From positions 1 through 49,187 of the forward strand of contig NZ_JAGQBX010000018.1 in assembly GCF_024345855.1 (NCBI RefSeq): a DNA stretch of 49,187 nt. Direction: 5' to 3'. This DNA comes from Synechococcus sp. GreenBA-s. Lineage in GTDB: Bacteria > Cyanobacteriota > Cyanobacteriia > PCC-6307 > Cyanobiaceae. This document shows positions 42,890 through 49,187 of the stretch, in pieces. How positions within the stretch are numbered: the stretch's first letter is position 1; each line of letters starts with the position of its first letter. The notes under the pieces were generated by a model. It did not search any database. It was not told the DNA's origin and was given only the letters and a program-made list of their open reading frames with translations. Made by a program: the position numbers and the translations under genes.

Positions 42890-43198
42890 TTAGGCAGTGG
42901 GTGGTTCGCTGTCTGTGGTTTCCGCCTGGCCCGCCTTGATCACCAGCCGGATGCCGATCACCAGGAAGCCCAGCGAGGCCGCCAGCTGCAGGGCATTGGT
43001 GGGAATCACCGCCGAGAGCGACCCGCCGGCGCCGGCCCCCAGCAGGCTGGCCAGCACAAGGGCGCAGGAGCTGCCGGCGAACACGGCGCCGCTGCGGCTG
43101 GAGGTGCCGCTGATGGTCACGATCGCCAGCTGGGTCTTGTCACCCAGTTCGGCGAGGAACACGGTGGCGAAGGTGGAGGCCAGGAGGGGCAGCTGCAC
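42890..43198 (-). CDS. Half-size GDT1/TMEM165-family cation transporter (copy A)
   Basis: Protein of 102 residues with three transmembrane helices and the family motif ELGDKTQ (FLAELGDKTQLAIVTISG). Full-length members have two such repeats. Single-repeat proteins work as pairs. In cyanobacteria the family exports manganese (Mnx) or moves Mn/Ca from the cytoplasm. A second half-size gene lies 90 bases upstream on the same strand, and the two probably form a heteromer. GTG 43198 is the likely start. Manganese is the most probable substrate given its toxicity and role in photosystem II, but calcium is possible. Confidence 0.88.
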   Translation of the reverse strand: MQLPLLASTFATVFLAELGDKTQLAIVTISGTSSRSGAVFAGSSCALVLASLLGAGAGGSLSAVIPTNALQLAASLGFLVIGIRLVIKAGQAETTDSEPPTA

Positions 43199-43288
43199 GG
43201 GGCCGGAGCGGAGGACGAAGGGAAGGCAGGACTCGATGGGGCGTTGACGGGCGGCTAGTGCCGGCGGGCGGCGCCAGGGGCGGCAGCC

Positions 43289-43696
43289 TCAGCCCACCGG
43301 CAACTCGCCGGGCACACCGGACGGCAGCAGCGTCAGCACCGCCTGGCGGCCCAGCCAGAGGCCCAGGGCGATCATCAGGATGCCGGCGCCGCGCTCGAGC
43401 TGGTGGGGCGGCACCACCCGCGCCAGCCAGCGGCCCAGCACCACCCCCACCAGGCTGGAGCTGATCAGCGCCAGGGAGGCGCCGACGAACACCACCACCG
43501 GCCGGCCCGACTCGGCCGAGAGCAGCAGGGCCGCCAGCTGGGTCTTGTCGCCAAGTTCGGCCAGGAACACCGTGGTGAAGGTGGTCAGGAACACGGCGCC
43601 GAAGCTGCCGGCCGTGGCCTCGTTGCCGGCGGTTCCGGGGGGGGCGTTGTCGGGCCCAGAAGCCTGCGGCTCCGGCGGGTCGGCGGCTTGGGTCAT
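43289..43696 (-). CDS. Half-size GDT1/TMEM165-family cation transporter (copy B)
   Basis: Protein of 135 residues. A Pro/Ala-rich N-terminal tail (about 32 residues) precedes three transmembrane helices. The signature is FLAELGDKTQLAALLLSAES; helix 3 reads ILMIALGLWLGRQAVL. It is a paralogue of the gene at 42890 and probably the second half of a heterodimeric exporter. The extra N-terminal tail is the main difference. ATG 43696 lies 50 bases downstream of the YkgJ-type gene stop on the same strand. Confidence 0.88.
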   Translation of the reverse strand: MTQAADPPEPQASGPDNAPPGTAGNEATAGSFGAVFLTTFTTVFLAELGDKTQLAALLLSAESGRPVVVFVGASLALISSSLVGVVLGRWLARVVPPHQLERGAGILMIALGLWLGRQAVLTLLPSGVPGELPVG

Positions 43697-43746
43697 GGCG
43701 GCGGCAAGGGGGCTGGCGGGCTCGGTCGGCAGGCTCCGGGGCCGGC

Positions 43747-44118
43747 TCAGCCGGCGGCGTCGGGGGGCTGGCGGATGGCCTGCTCGAAGCGTCGCATCAC
43801 CATGCCACGGCCGCCTTGTTCGCAGCGGATCTGCTGGCGGCAGCAGGCGATGGCGAAGGCGTTGCGCTCCGCCTCCGGCACGTCGAACAGCACCCCCAGG
43901 TTCTCCACCCGGCAGAACACGGGGCGCTCGTCATAGATGCGGCACTGGCTCGAGCCGGTGTCGAAGTGGAGGCACCAGCCATCGGGGCCCACCATCGCCA
44001 GGTACTGCTCCTGTTGCTCGGGCGAGAGGGCCGCCAGCGCCTCGTTGCGCTCGCCCGGATCGAGCCGGCAGCAGGAGCCGCAGCCGCTGATGCAGCGCCA
44101 GGTGAGGGTCTCACTCAT
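43747..44118 (-). CDS. YkgJ-family cysteine cluster protein
   Basis: Protein of 123 residues in the YkgJ (UPF0153) family, which carries a CxxCxxCC-like metal or iron-sulfur cluster site. Cysteines are seen in CISGCGSCCRLDP near the N-terminus, in DGWCLHFD, QCRIYDERPVFCRVEN and AIACCRQQIRCE. The activity of this family is not established. ATG 44118 is divergent from psb30 with 126 bases between starts. It probably heads a transcript with the two GDT1-type genes. Confidence 0.92.
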   Translation of the reverse strand: MSETLTWRCISGCGSCCRLDPGERNEALAALSPEQQEQYLAMVGPDGWCLHFDTGSSQCRIYDERPVFCRVENLGVLFDVPEAERNAFAIACCRQQIRCEQGGRGMVMRRFEQAIRQPPDAAG

Positions 44119-44144
44119 GGCCGCCCCTGGCTGCAGTCTGTCGC

Positions 44145-44163
44145 CTGTGACAAGCCGTCACAG
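44145..44163. repeat. Inverted repeat in the YkgJ-psb30 intergenic region
   Basis: CTGTGAC (44145-44151), AAGCC, GTCACAG (44157-44163): a perfect 7-bp inverted repeat. It resembles a CRP site (TGTGA...TCACA), but the spacer is seven bases rather than six. It could be an operator for either divergent gene, or a hairpin. Confidence 0.5.
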
Positions 44164-44209
44164 AGCCACCGCGGCAGCCCGGGTGCGGGGGCCGGCACCC
44201 CGTAATCTT

Positions 44210-44228
44210 GGCTGCAACCTGTGCAGCC
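44210..44228 (+). promoter_or_regulatory. Hairpin in the psb30 leader
   Basis: GGCTGCA-ACCTG-TGCAGCC forms a perfect 7-bp stem with a 5-base loop, 16 bases before ATG 44245. A -10-like TAATCT (44203-44208) lies immediately upstream, so the hairpin would sit at the very 5' end of a short leader and may affect mRNA stability or ribosome access. Confidence 0.5.
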
Positions 44229-44244
44229 GTTGCGCCGCTTCTCC

Positions 44245-44352
44245 ATGGGAATCGACTTCCATCTGATCGCCAACTTCGCTGCCCTGTTCCTGATCACCAT
44301 TGCGGGCCCGGCGGTGATCTTCATCCTCTTCTACCGCCGCGGCGCCCTCTGA
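44245..44352 (+). CDS. psb30: Photosystem II protein Psb30 (Ycf12)
   Basis: Single-helix subunit of photosystem II, 35 residues. The sequence begins [15 protein letters not shown], continues [15 protein letters not shown] and ends RRGAL, matching Psb30/Ycf12. The helix spans about residues 8-29. It lies at the periphery of the complex near PsbE/F and PsbJ and helps stabilise it under light stress. ATG 44245 and TGA 44350-44352 bound it. It has its own upstream region (shared with the divergent YkgJ gene) and a good intrinsic terminator downstream, so it is probably monocistronic. Confidence 0.96.
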   Translation: MGIDFHLIANFAALFLITIAGPAVIFILFYRRGAL

Positions 44353-44408
44353 GCTCCATCCCTCGCAGCGCCTGAAGTCGCCTGCTGACGCGGCGCTTCC
44401 GCTGTCCG

Positions 44409-44440
44409 AGCCCGTTCCCTCCTGGGGAGCGGGCTTTCTC
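44409..44440 (+). terminator. Rho-independent terminator of psb30
   Basis: AGCCCGTTCCC (44409-44419) pairs with GGGGAGCGGGCT (44424-44435, one or two G-U pairs) around a short loop and is followed by TTTCTC. It lies 56 bases past the psb30 stop, before the convergent recJ end. Confidence 0.85.
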
Positions 44441-44514
44441 GTGTCTGGGCCCTGTGCTCCCGCTCCGTGCCGGGGCCTGCTGCGCGGGCCCCGGGCTGGC
44501 GCTGACGGCTCCGC

Positions 44515-46440
44515 TCAGGCGGCGAGGCCCAGGGCCAGGGCCGCCTCCTGCAGCAGCGACTGCAGGTAGGGGTGGTCACCCCGGGGGTGGTCGGCCTGCA
44601 GCACACCGCCCTCCCCCAGGGGGCGGCCCCGCAGCTCCTCGCCGGCCGCGTTGCGGATCACCAGCTCTTCCCCCTCACGGCTGCACCAGTAGGTGCGATC
44701 TCGCCGCTGCAGCCGCACCGTGTCGCCGCCGCTGGGGCGCAGCCCCACCAGTTCCAGCTGCAGGCGCTCCTCCCCCTGCCAGCGGTTCAGCCGCAGCCGG
44801 TAGGCCACATCCACCCGGGGCGGCAGGCGGTCGCCGCCCTTCCAGCGCCAGGCGATCGCCCGCACCCGCGTCTCCCCCTGGGCCAGGCTGAGCTGCAGGT
44901 GGCCGCCCCGCAGCTCCTTCTGCTGCGCCACCCGGCAGTCCGCGCTCCAGAACACCGGCGCCGGGTGGCCGCTGCCGAAGGGCTCCAGCCGCTGCAGCTG
45001 CTGCCACAGGGCCCGATCGATCCGCTCCAGCGGCAGCAGCGCCTCCGGCTCCACCAGCACCGCAGCGCCCCGCTGCTCCAGCCACTGGCTGGCCAGCCCA
45101 TTGAGGGACTCGTGCAGCTCCGCCACCCGCTCGGCCCGCACCGTGAAGCCGCCGGCGGCCGGATGCCCCCCGTAGCGCTCCAGCAGGTCCCCGCAGTGGG
45201 TGAGGGCCTGATCCACCGCGAAGCCGCGGGGGGCCCGCACCGAGGCCCGCAGCCGGCCGTTGCCCTCGCTGGCCAGCAGGGCCACCGGCAGTCCGAAGCA
45301 CTCCACCAGGCGGGCGGCCACGATGCCGATCACCCCGTGGTGCCAGTGGTTCTGGGCCAGCAGCAGAAACGGGCTGCGCTGGTCGCCATCCGCCAGCACC
45401 AGGGCCACCGCCTCCGCCTCGATCGCCTCGCAAAGCTCCCGACGCTGGCGGTTGAGGGCCTCGCACTCCCGGGCGAGCTCCAGGGCCCGTTCCCGGTCGT
45501 CGGTGGTGAGCAGCTCCACCACCAGGGCGGGATCTCCGAGCCGGCCCACGGCATTGATGCGCGGCGCCAGCTGGAAGCCCACCGCCCCCGCATCCAGGGC
45601 GCCCTCCTCCAGCCCGGCGAGCTGCTGCAGGGCCTGCAGCCCCGGCAGGGGGCTGGCCTTGAGCCGCGGCAGCCCGTCGATCAGCCAGCGCCGGTTCACC
45701 CCCTCCAGGGGCGCCATGTCGGCGATGGTGCCGATGCAGAACAGATCCAGGGCCATGGCCAGGCCCTGGCCGGAGCCCTGGGTCTCCGCCAGGGCCCGCG
45801 CCAGCACGTAGGCCAGGCCCACCCCCGCCAGGCCCCGGTAGGGCGAGCCCTCGGGGGTGCAGGCCGGGTGCAGCAGCGCCAGGTAGGGCGGTCGCTGCTC
45901 CGGGATCGTGTGGTGGTCGGTCACGATCACGGCCAGATCCAGCTCCCGGGCCCGCTCCAGGGCCTCGCGGGCGGCGATGCCGTTGTCCACCGTCACCAGC
46001 AGGCCGATCCCCTCGTCCGCCAGCCGCTCCACCATGGCGGCGTTGAGGCCGTAGCCGTCGTCCTGGCGGCTGGGGATGGCGGCCACTGGCCGGGCACCCA
46101 GGCGCCCCAGCAGGCCCACCAGCAGGGCCGTGCTGGTCATGCCGTCGGCGTCGTAGTCGCCGCAGATGGCCACGGCCTCGCCGGCCTGGCAGGCCCGCTG
46201 CAGGCGCGCCACGGCCGCGGCCAGGTCGGGGAAGTGCTCGGCCGGATCGGGGGCCGCCGGGGGATCCAGCAGGACGGCGATCGCCTCGGGGCTGCTGAAT
46301 CCCCGGCGGATCAGCAGCGCCAGCAGCGGATCGCACAGGCCCAGGGCGCGCAGCTGCTCCGCGATCGCCACGGGGGATGGCAGCTGCCAGTGCTGCTCGC
46401 TGGCCTCGGGACGGACGGCGGGGTTTGACACAGGGTCCAT
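44515..46440 (-). CDS. recJ: Single-stranded-DNA-specific exonuclease RecJ
   Basis: 5'-3' single-strand exonuclease of recombination and mismatch repair. The 641-residue protein has DHH phosphoesterase motifs: DYDADGMTSTALLVGLL (motif I), LLVTVDNGIAAREAL (motif II), VIVTDHHTIPE (motif III) and CIGTIADMAPLEGVNRR (motif IV). The DHHA1 domain is seen in LERYGGHPAAGGFTVRAE, and an OB-fold region follows (RIDRALWQQLQRLEPFGSGHPAPVFW). A C-terminal extension of about 60 residues exceeds E. coli RecJ. ATG 46440 is divergent from cbbY with 158 bases between starts. Confidence 0.97.
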   Translation of the reverse strand: MDPVSNPAVRPEASEQHWQLPSPVAIAEQLRALGLCDPLLALLIRRGFSSPEAIAVLLDPPAAPDPAEHFPDLAAAVARLQRACQAGEAVAICGDYDADGMTSTALLVGLLGRLGARPVAAIPSRQDDGYGLNAAMVERLADEGIGLLVTVDNGIAAREALERARELDLAVIVTDHHTIPEQRPPYLALLHPACTPEGSPYRGLAGVGLAYVLARALAETQGSGQGLAMALDLFCIGTIADMAPLEGVNRRWLIDGLPRLKASPLPGLQALQQLAGLEEGALDAGAVGFQLAPRINAVGRLGDPALVVELLTTDDRERALELARECEALNRQRRELCEAIEAEAVALVLADGDQRSPFLLLAQNHWHHGVIGIVAARLVECFGLPVALLASEGNGRLRASVRAPRGFAVDQALTHCGDLLERYGGHPAAGGFTVRAERVAELHESLNGLASQWLEQRGAAVLVEPEALLPLERIDRALWQQLQRLEPFGSGHPAPVFWSADCRVAQQKELRGGHLQLSLAQGETRVRAIAWRWKGGDRLPPRVDVAYRLRLNRWQGEERLQLELVGLRPSGGDTVRLQRRDRTYWCSREGEELVIRNAAGEELRGRPLGEGGVLQADHPRGDHPYLQSLLQEAALALGLAA

Positions 46441-46598
46441 TGTGCGTGGCCGCTCGGGTGGCGGGGAGGGGGGCTTTGGCCCCGCCGGTTCAGGGTTCCC
46501 GCCACCCCTCCGCCCGTGCGCGAGCCCCCCGGCCGGGCCAGGCCAGGCCCCTGCCTACCCTCACGACCTGCCACCACGCCCCCGGATCCTGCGCCGCC

Positions 46599-47375
46599 AT
46601 GTCCCTCACTCCGGCCCCTCCAGCGCTGGCGGCCCTGCTCTGGGACGTGGACGGCACCCTGGCGGAGACCGAGCTCGACGGCCACCGGCCGGCCTTCAAC
46701 AGGGCCTTTGCGGAGCTGGGCCTGCCCTGGCACTGGGAGGAGTCCACCTACCTGGAGCTGCTGGCCATCAGCGGCGGCCCGGAACGCCTGCGCCGGTTTC
46801 TGGCCGAGGCCGAGGGCTCCCCGCCGGCTCCTGCCCTAGTGGAGGCCCTGCAGGCCGCCAAGCAGCGCCACTACACGGCCCTGGTGGCGGCCGGAGCGCT
46901 GACGCTGCGGCCGGGGGTGCGGCAGCTGCTGGCCGAGGCGGCGGCGGCGGGCCTGACCCAGGTGATCGTGACCACCAGCGGTCGGGCGGCGGTGACGGCC
47001 CTGCTGCAGCGGCTGCTGCCGGAGCTGGCCGGCGGCTTCGCCTTTCTGGTCTGCGGCGAGGATGTCGCCCGCAAGAAGCCCGACCCGGAGGCCTATCGGC
47101 TGGCCCTGGCGCGGCTGGGGCTGCCCCCCGGCGCGGCGCTGGCTATCGAGGATTCCGGCAACGGCCTGGCGGCGGCCCGGGCCGCCGGCCTCGCCACCCT
47201 GGTGACCCGCAGCCGCTCCAGCGCGGCCGAACCGAGCGAGGCCTTTGCGGCCGCCAGCGCCGTGGTCGACCAGCTGGGGGCGCCGGACCGTCGCCTGCGG
47301 GTGCTGCATGGTCCCGCTTGCCCCCAGGGCCGGGTCACGCTCTCCTATCTGCAGCAGCTGCTGGGGCGGCCATGA
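46599..47375 (+). CDS. cbbY: CbbY-type HAD phosphatase (xylulose-1,5-bisphosphate phosphatase)
   Basis: HAD hydrolase of 258 residues. Motif I is LLWDVDGTLAETELDGHRPAFN with nucleophile Asp16 and acid/base Asp18. Motif II is VIVTTSGR, motif III the Lys in DVARKKPDPEAYRLA, and motif IV AIEDSGNGLAAARAAG. The cap-domain sequence LPWHWEESTYLELLAISGG is characteristic of CbbY, which removes xylulose-1,5-bisphosphate, a Rubisco misfire product and inhibitor. Phosphoglycolate phosphatase is a less likely alternative. ATG 46599 is used. The stop overlaps the next start (ATGA), and a glycerate kinase follows, consistent with a Rubisco-repair and photorespiration operon. Confidence 0.87.
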   Translation: MSLTPAPPALAALLWDVDGTLAETELDGHRPAFNRAFAELGLPWHWEESTYLELLAISGGPERLRRFLAEAEGSPPAPALVEALQAAKQRHYTALVAAGALTLRPGVRQLLAEAAAAGLTQVIVTTSGRAAVTALLQRLLPELAGGFAFLVCGEDVARKKPDPEAYRLALARLGLPPGAALAIEDSGNGLAAARAAGLATLVTRSRSSAAEPSEAFAAASAVVDQLGAPDRRLRVLHGPACPQGRVTLSYLQQLLGRP

Positions 47376-47716
47376 CCCGATTGCCGGTTCGGGCGACGCG
47401 CTTCGAGCGCCTGCAGCGGCAGCTCGCCGCCGGTCTTTTCGGTGCCTTTCGCGGCCCCTGGCGTCGCCGCAGCCTCGCCCTGCTGGCCCTGCTGCTGGGC
47501 CTGTACTCCGGCAACAACCTCACGGTCTATTGGCTGGTGAAGCTCGGCCCGCGCCCGCCCGTGGTGCTGAGCCTCGTGGTGCTGCTGGAAGTGGTGGTGC
47601 GGCTGCGCACGCGGGTAGTGAAGGGCGAGCCCGGCCTGGGCTGGCTGATGGCCGACAACCTGCGCATCGGGCTCGTCTACGCCCTGGTGCTGGAGGCCTT
47701 CAAGCTGGGCTCGTGA
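47372..47716 (+). CDS. DUF565/Ycf20-like membrane protein
   Basis: Protein of 114 residues with a basic, amphipathic start (RLQRQLAAGLFGAFRGPWRRR) and two or three hydrophobic segments (LALLALLLGLYSGNNL, VVLSLVVLLEVVVRL, and IGLVYALVLEAFKLG). This pattern fits the Ycf20/DUF565 family of cyanobacteria and plastids, connected with non-photochemical quenching in algae. It is overlapped at both ends (ATGA with cbbY, GTGA with the glycerate kinase), indicating tight co-translation. The link with Rubisco-repair enzymes is not explained by known function. Confidence 0.72.
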   Translation: MTRLPVRATRFERLQRQLAAGLFGAFRGPWRRRSLALLALLLGLYSGNNLTVYWLVKLGPRPPVVLSLVVLLEVVVRLRTRVVKGEPGLGWLMADNLRIGLVYALVLEAFKLGS

Positions 47717-48696
47717 GCAGGGTCGGCATGGTACAGGCGGTCTGCGGCGATTCCGGCCGGCCAGGACAGGGGCCGGATCCGCAGCTCCAGCAGCCCTCCG
47801 AACGACGGCGGGAGCGCTTCATCGGGGCTCTGCTGGATCGCTGTGCCGCCCTGGTGGCGGCCGGCCAGCGGCCGGTGCTCGGGCTCAATGGCCCGGTGGG
47901 GGCCGGCAAGAGCACCCTCAGCCGGCTGCTGCGCCAGCGGGCCCAGGACCGGGGCCTGGCGCTGGCGATCGCCTCGATCGACGACGCCTATCTGCCCTGG
48001 TCCCAGCGCCTGGAGGCCATGGCCGCCAATCCCTTCGGCGTCAACCGGGTGCCGCCCGGCAGCCACGACCCCGGGCTGCTGGCCTCGGCGATCGCCGCCT
48101 GGCGGGCAGAGCCCGCCGGCCCGGCACCCCTGGAGCTGCCGCGCTTCGATAAGACCCTGCGCCGGGGGCAGGGCGATCGCTGCGATCCCTGGCACGGCCA
48201 CGCCGATGCCCTGCTGTTGGAGGGCTGGCTGGTGGGCTACCGCCCCCTGGGCCCAGGCCTGGTGGAGGCTCTGGCCGCGGAGCAGGCCTTGCTGGGCCTC
48301 ACCCCGGAGGAGCGCCGGGCGCTACCCCGCTGGGATCAGGCGCTGCAGCCCTACCAACCCCTCTGGGAGGCACTCGACGGCCTCGGCCTGCTCTGGCCCT
48401 GCCGCTGGCAGCTGCCGCGGCGCTGGCGCTTCCAGGCCGAGGCGCGTCAGCGGCGGGCGGGCGGTGGCTGGATGCAGCCCGAGGCGCTGGAGGCCTTGAT
48501 ACGGGCCAGCCTGGCCTCGCTGCCCCCGCTCCTCTACGGGCGGACGCTGCTGGGCCAGGCTGATCGGGTGATGCTGCTGGATGGTCGACGCCGCTGCCTC
48601 TGGGAGGGCAGCGGCGTCGAGGCCATGGGCCAGCGTTGGGCTCAGGTTCAGGCGGGGGCTCAGGCCTCGTCGCCGTCCTCTTCCGCCACGGGATAG
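47713..48696 (+). CDS. glyK: D-glycerate 3-kinase (plant-type)
   Basis: P-loop kinase of 327 residues that converts D-glycerate to 3-phosphoglycerate, the last step of photorespiration. The Walker A motif is [13 protein letters not shown] (near residues 58-70). Other family segments are [44 protein letters not shown] and [16 protein letters not shown] 47713 overlaps the Ycf20-like stop (GTGA); ATG 47728 is an alternative five codons later. The last 37 bases overlap the end of the convergent rpmF gene. The C-terminal [14 protein letters not shown] region is intact, so the enzyme should be functional. Confidence 0.92.
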   Translation: MSRVGMVQAVCGDSGRPGQGPDPQLQQPSERRRERFIGALLDRCAALVAAGQRPVLGLNGPVGAGKSTLSRLLRQRAQDRGLALAIASIDDAYLPWSQRLEAMAANPFGVNRVPPGSHDPGLLASAIAAWRAEPAGPAPLELPRFDKTLRRGQGDRCDPWHGHADALLLEGWLVGYRPLGPGLVEALAAEQALLGLTPEERRALPRWDQALQPYQPLWEALDGLGLLWPCRWQLPRRWRFQAEARQRRAGGGWMQPEALEALIRASLASLPPLLYGRTLLGQADRVMLLDGRRRCLWEGSGVEAMGQRWAQVQAGAQASSPSSSATG

Positions 48697-48836
48697 ACGA
48701 AGCCCTGGGCGCGACCGCTCAGCACGGCCTTGCCGATCGAGAGGGCCTTCTGCGCCGCGATGGCGGCTTTGCCTTTCCAGGTGGCGTGGCGCTGGTTGCG
48801 CTTGCCCTTAGAGGTTTTCTTCTTGGGAACAGCCAT
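48660..48836 (-). CDS. rpmF: 50S ribosomal protein L32
   Basis: Large-subunit protein of 58 residues: [20 protein letters not shown] at the start, [20 protein letters not shown] in the middle, and an acidic end (VAEEDGDEA). The basic N-terminus is the L32 signature. It lacks the CxxC zinc pairs of some L32 forms, as is common in cyanobacteria. ATG 48836 is clear. Its 3' end overlaps glyK by 37 bases on the opposite strand. TTGACG on the minus strand (about 48888-48893) may be the -35 element of its promoter. Confidence 0.97.
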   Translation of the reverse strand: MAVPKKKTSKGKRNQRHATWKGKAAIAAQKALSIGKAVLSGRAQGFVYPVAEEDGDEA

Positions 48837-48902
48837 CCCGCTCGTGATCAGCCAAACAAGGATCTTCCGTTGCCACCCTCCCTTTCGTCAAATCGCTAAG
48901 CT

Positions 48903-49187
48903 CTACCGAGAAGCAGAGCCCAGTGAGCACCGGCGTTTCCCCGTCTTCCCAGGGCTGGGCCATCGCCCAGGCCGTGCCTACCCCCGGCTCCAAGGCCCCC
49001 GCTGCTGCAACTCCAGCCGCAGCCTCCCCCGACGCCGCGGCTCTCGACTCCGCAGCTCCTGACGCCGCTGCGGCTGGAGTTGCAGCAGCGGGGGCCTTGG
49101 AGCCGGGGGTAGGCACGGCCTGGGCGATGGCCCAGCCCTGGGAAGACGGGGAAACGCCGGTGCTCACTGGGCTCTGCTTCTCGGTAG
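48903..49187. repeat. Perfect 121-bp inverted repeat ending at the window edge
   Basis: Bases 48903-49023 are the exact reverse complement of 49067-49187, around a 43-base spacer (49024-49066). The right arm ends at the last base of the window. Such a long perfect palindrome is unstable in bacteria, and its coincidence with the sequence end points to a fold-back assembly artefact at a contig terminus. Confidence 0.95.
48923..49187 (+). CDS. Possible 5' end of a divergent gene, distorted by the inverted repeat
   Basis: From GTG 48923 an open frame (MSTGVSPSSQGWAIAQAVPT, then Ala/Pro-rich) runs to the window end. Because 48903-49187 is a palindrome, the same start occurs on the minus strand at 49167. 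Only the part in the left arm is likely to be real. It may be the N-terminus of a gene divergent from rpmF; no family is recognised. Confidence 0.25.
   Translation, partial: MSTGVSPSSQGWAIAQAVPTPGSKAPAAATPAAASPDAAALDSAAPDAAAAGVAAAGALEPGVGTAWAMAQPWEDGETPVLTGLCFSV

Noticed and set aside
44145-44163. CRP (cAMP receptor) operator TGTGA...TCACA
   Set aside because: The spacing between half-sites is seven rather than six bases, so it is kept only as an inverted repeat of unknown role.
48808-49167. Minus-strand open frame of 119 residues, Ala-rich
   Set aside because: It lies in the terminal palindrome and then runs antisense across the rpmF upstream region. The start is the mirror image of GTG 48923, so it is a product of the inverted repeat.

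Overview
The window is a gene-dense, very GC-rich stretch of a picocyanobacterial chromosome, most likely from the Cyanobium / freshwater Synechococcus group. This is inferred from cyanobacterial marker genes: acsF, psb30 (ycf12), a PAM68-type photosystem II assembly factor, a Ycf20-type protein, DUF1816, DUF2996 and DUF3288 proteins, a plant-type D-glycerate 3-kinase and CbbY. Other signs are frequent TTG/GTG starts, an uninterrupted dnaE, and HIP1 octamers (GCGATCGC). No tRNA, rRNA, CRISPR array or insertion sequence was seen, and no gene-free gap exceeds 300 bases.

Layout: 30-11094 (+) is a housekeeping run: a DUF3288 protein, trpD, carA, a STAS protein, Mini-RNase III, a 2'-O-rRNA methyltransferase with very long disordered tails, a DUF1816 protein, gatA and dnaE. 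On the minus strand, 11103-12609 holds ruvA, rpsO and PAM68. A small lipoprotein (+), an EamA transporter and an MscS channel (-) follow, then dnaG (+).

18528-31394 is the most distinctive region. On the plus strand a REC/HD-GYP response regulator is followed by a kinase-less GAF sensor and a 1669-residue hybrid histidine kinase (GAF, three PAS, HisKA/HATPase, two REC, HPt). On the minus strand umuD and umuC are not adjacent. A GAF/HD-GYP protein, a 5'-truncated HD-GYP remnant and a GGEEF diguanylate cyclase lie between them. Each umu gene has its own near-identical 14-bp LexA-like box, so the SOS mutasome genes flank a cyclic-di-GMP signalling cassette.

31464-44118 is mainly a minus-strand series: a PPC-glutaredoxin fusion; rlmH, fmt, pmbA-like and tldD-like genes; acsF; a DUF2996 protein; a membrane protein; ubiX; an RNB-family protein that appears to lack the catalytic aspartates; two half-size GDT1-type (Mn/Ca) transporters; and a YkgJ-type cysteine-cluster protein. 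A conserved hypothetical gene (32148-32729) lies on the plus strand. psb30 (+) with its own terminator and recJ (-) follow. A tightly overlapping plus-strand operon, cbbY - ycf20-like - glycerate kinase, links Rubisco by-product repair with photorespiration. rpmF (-) is the last complete gene. The final 285 bases are a perfect 121-bp inverted repeat ending exactly at the window edge, which most likely is a contig-end assembly artefact.
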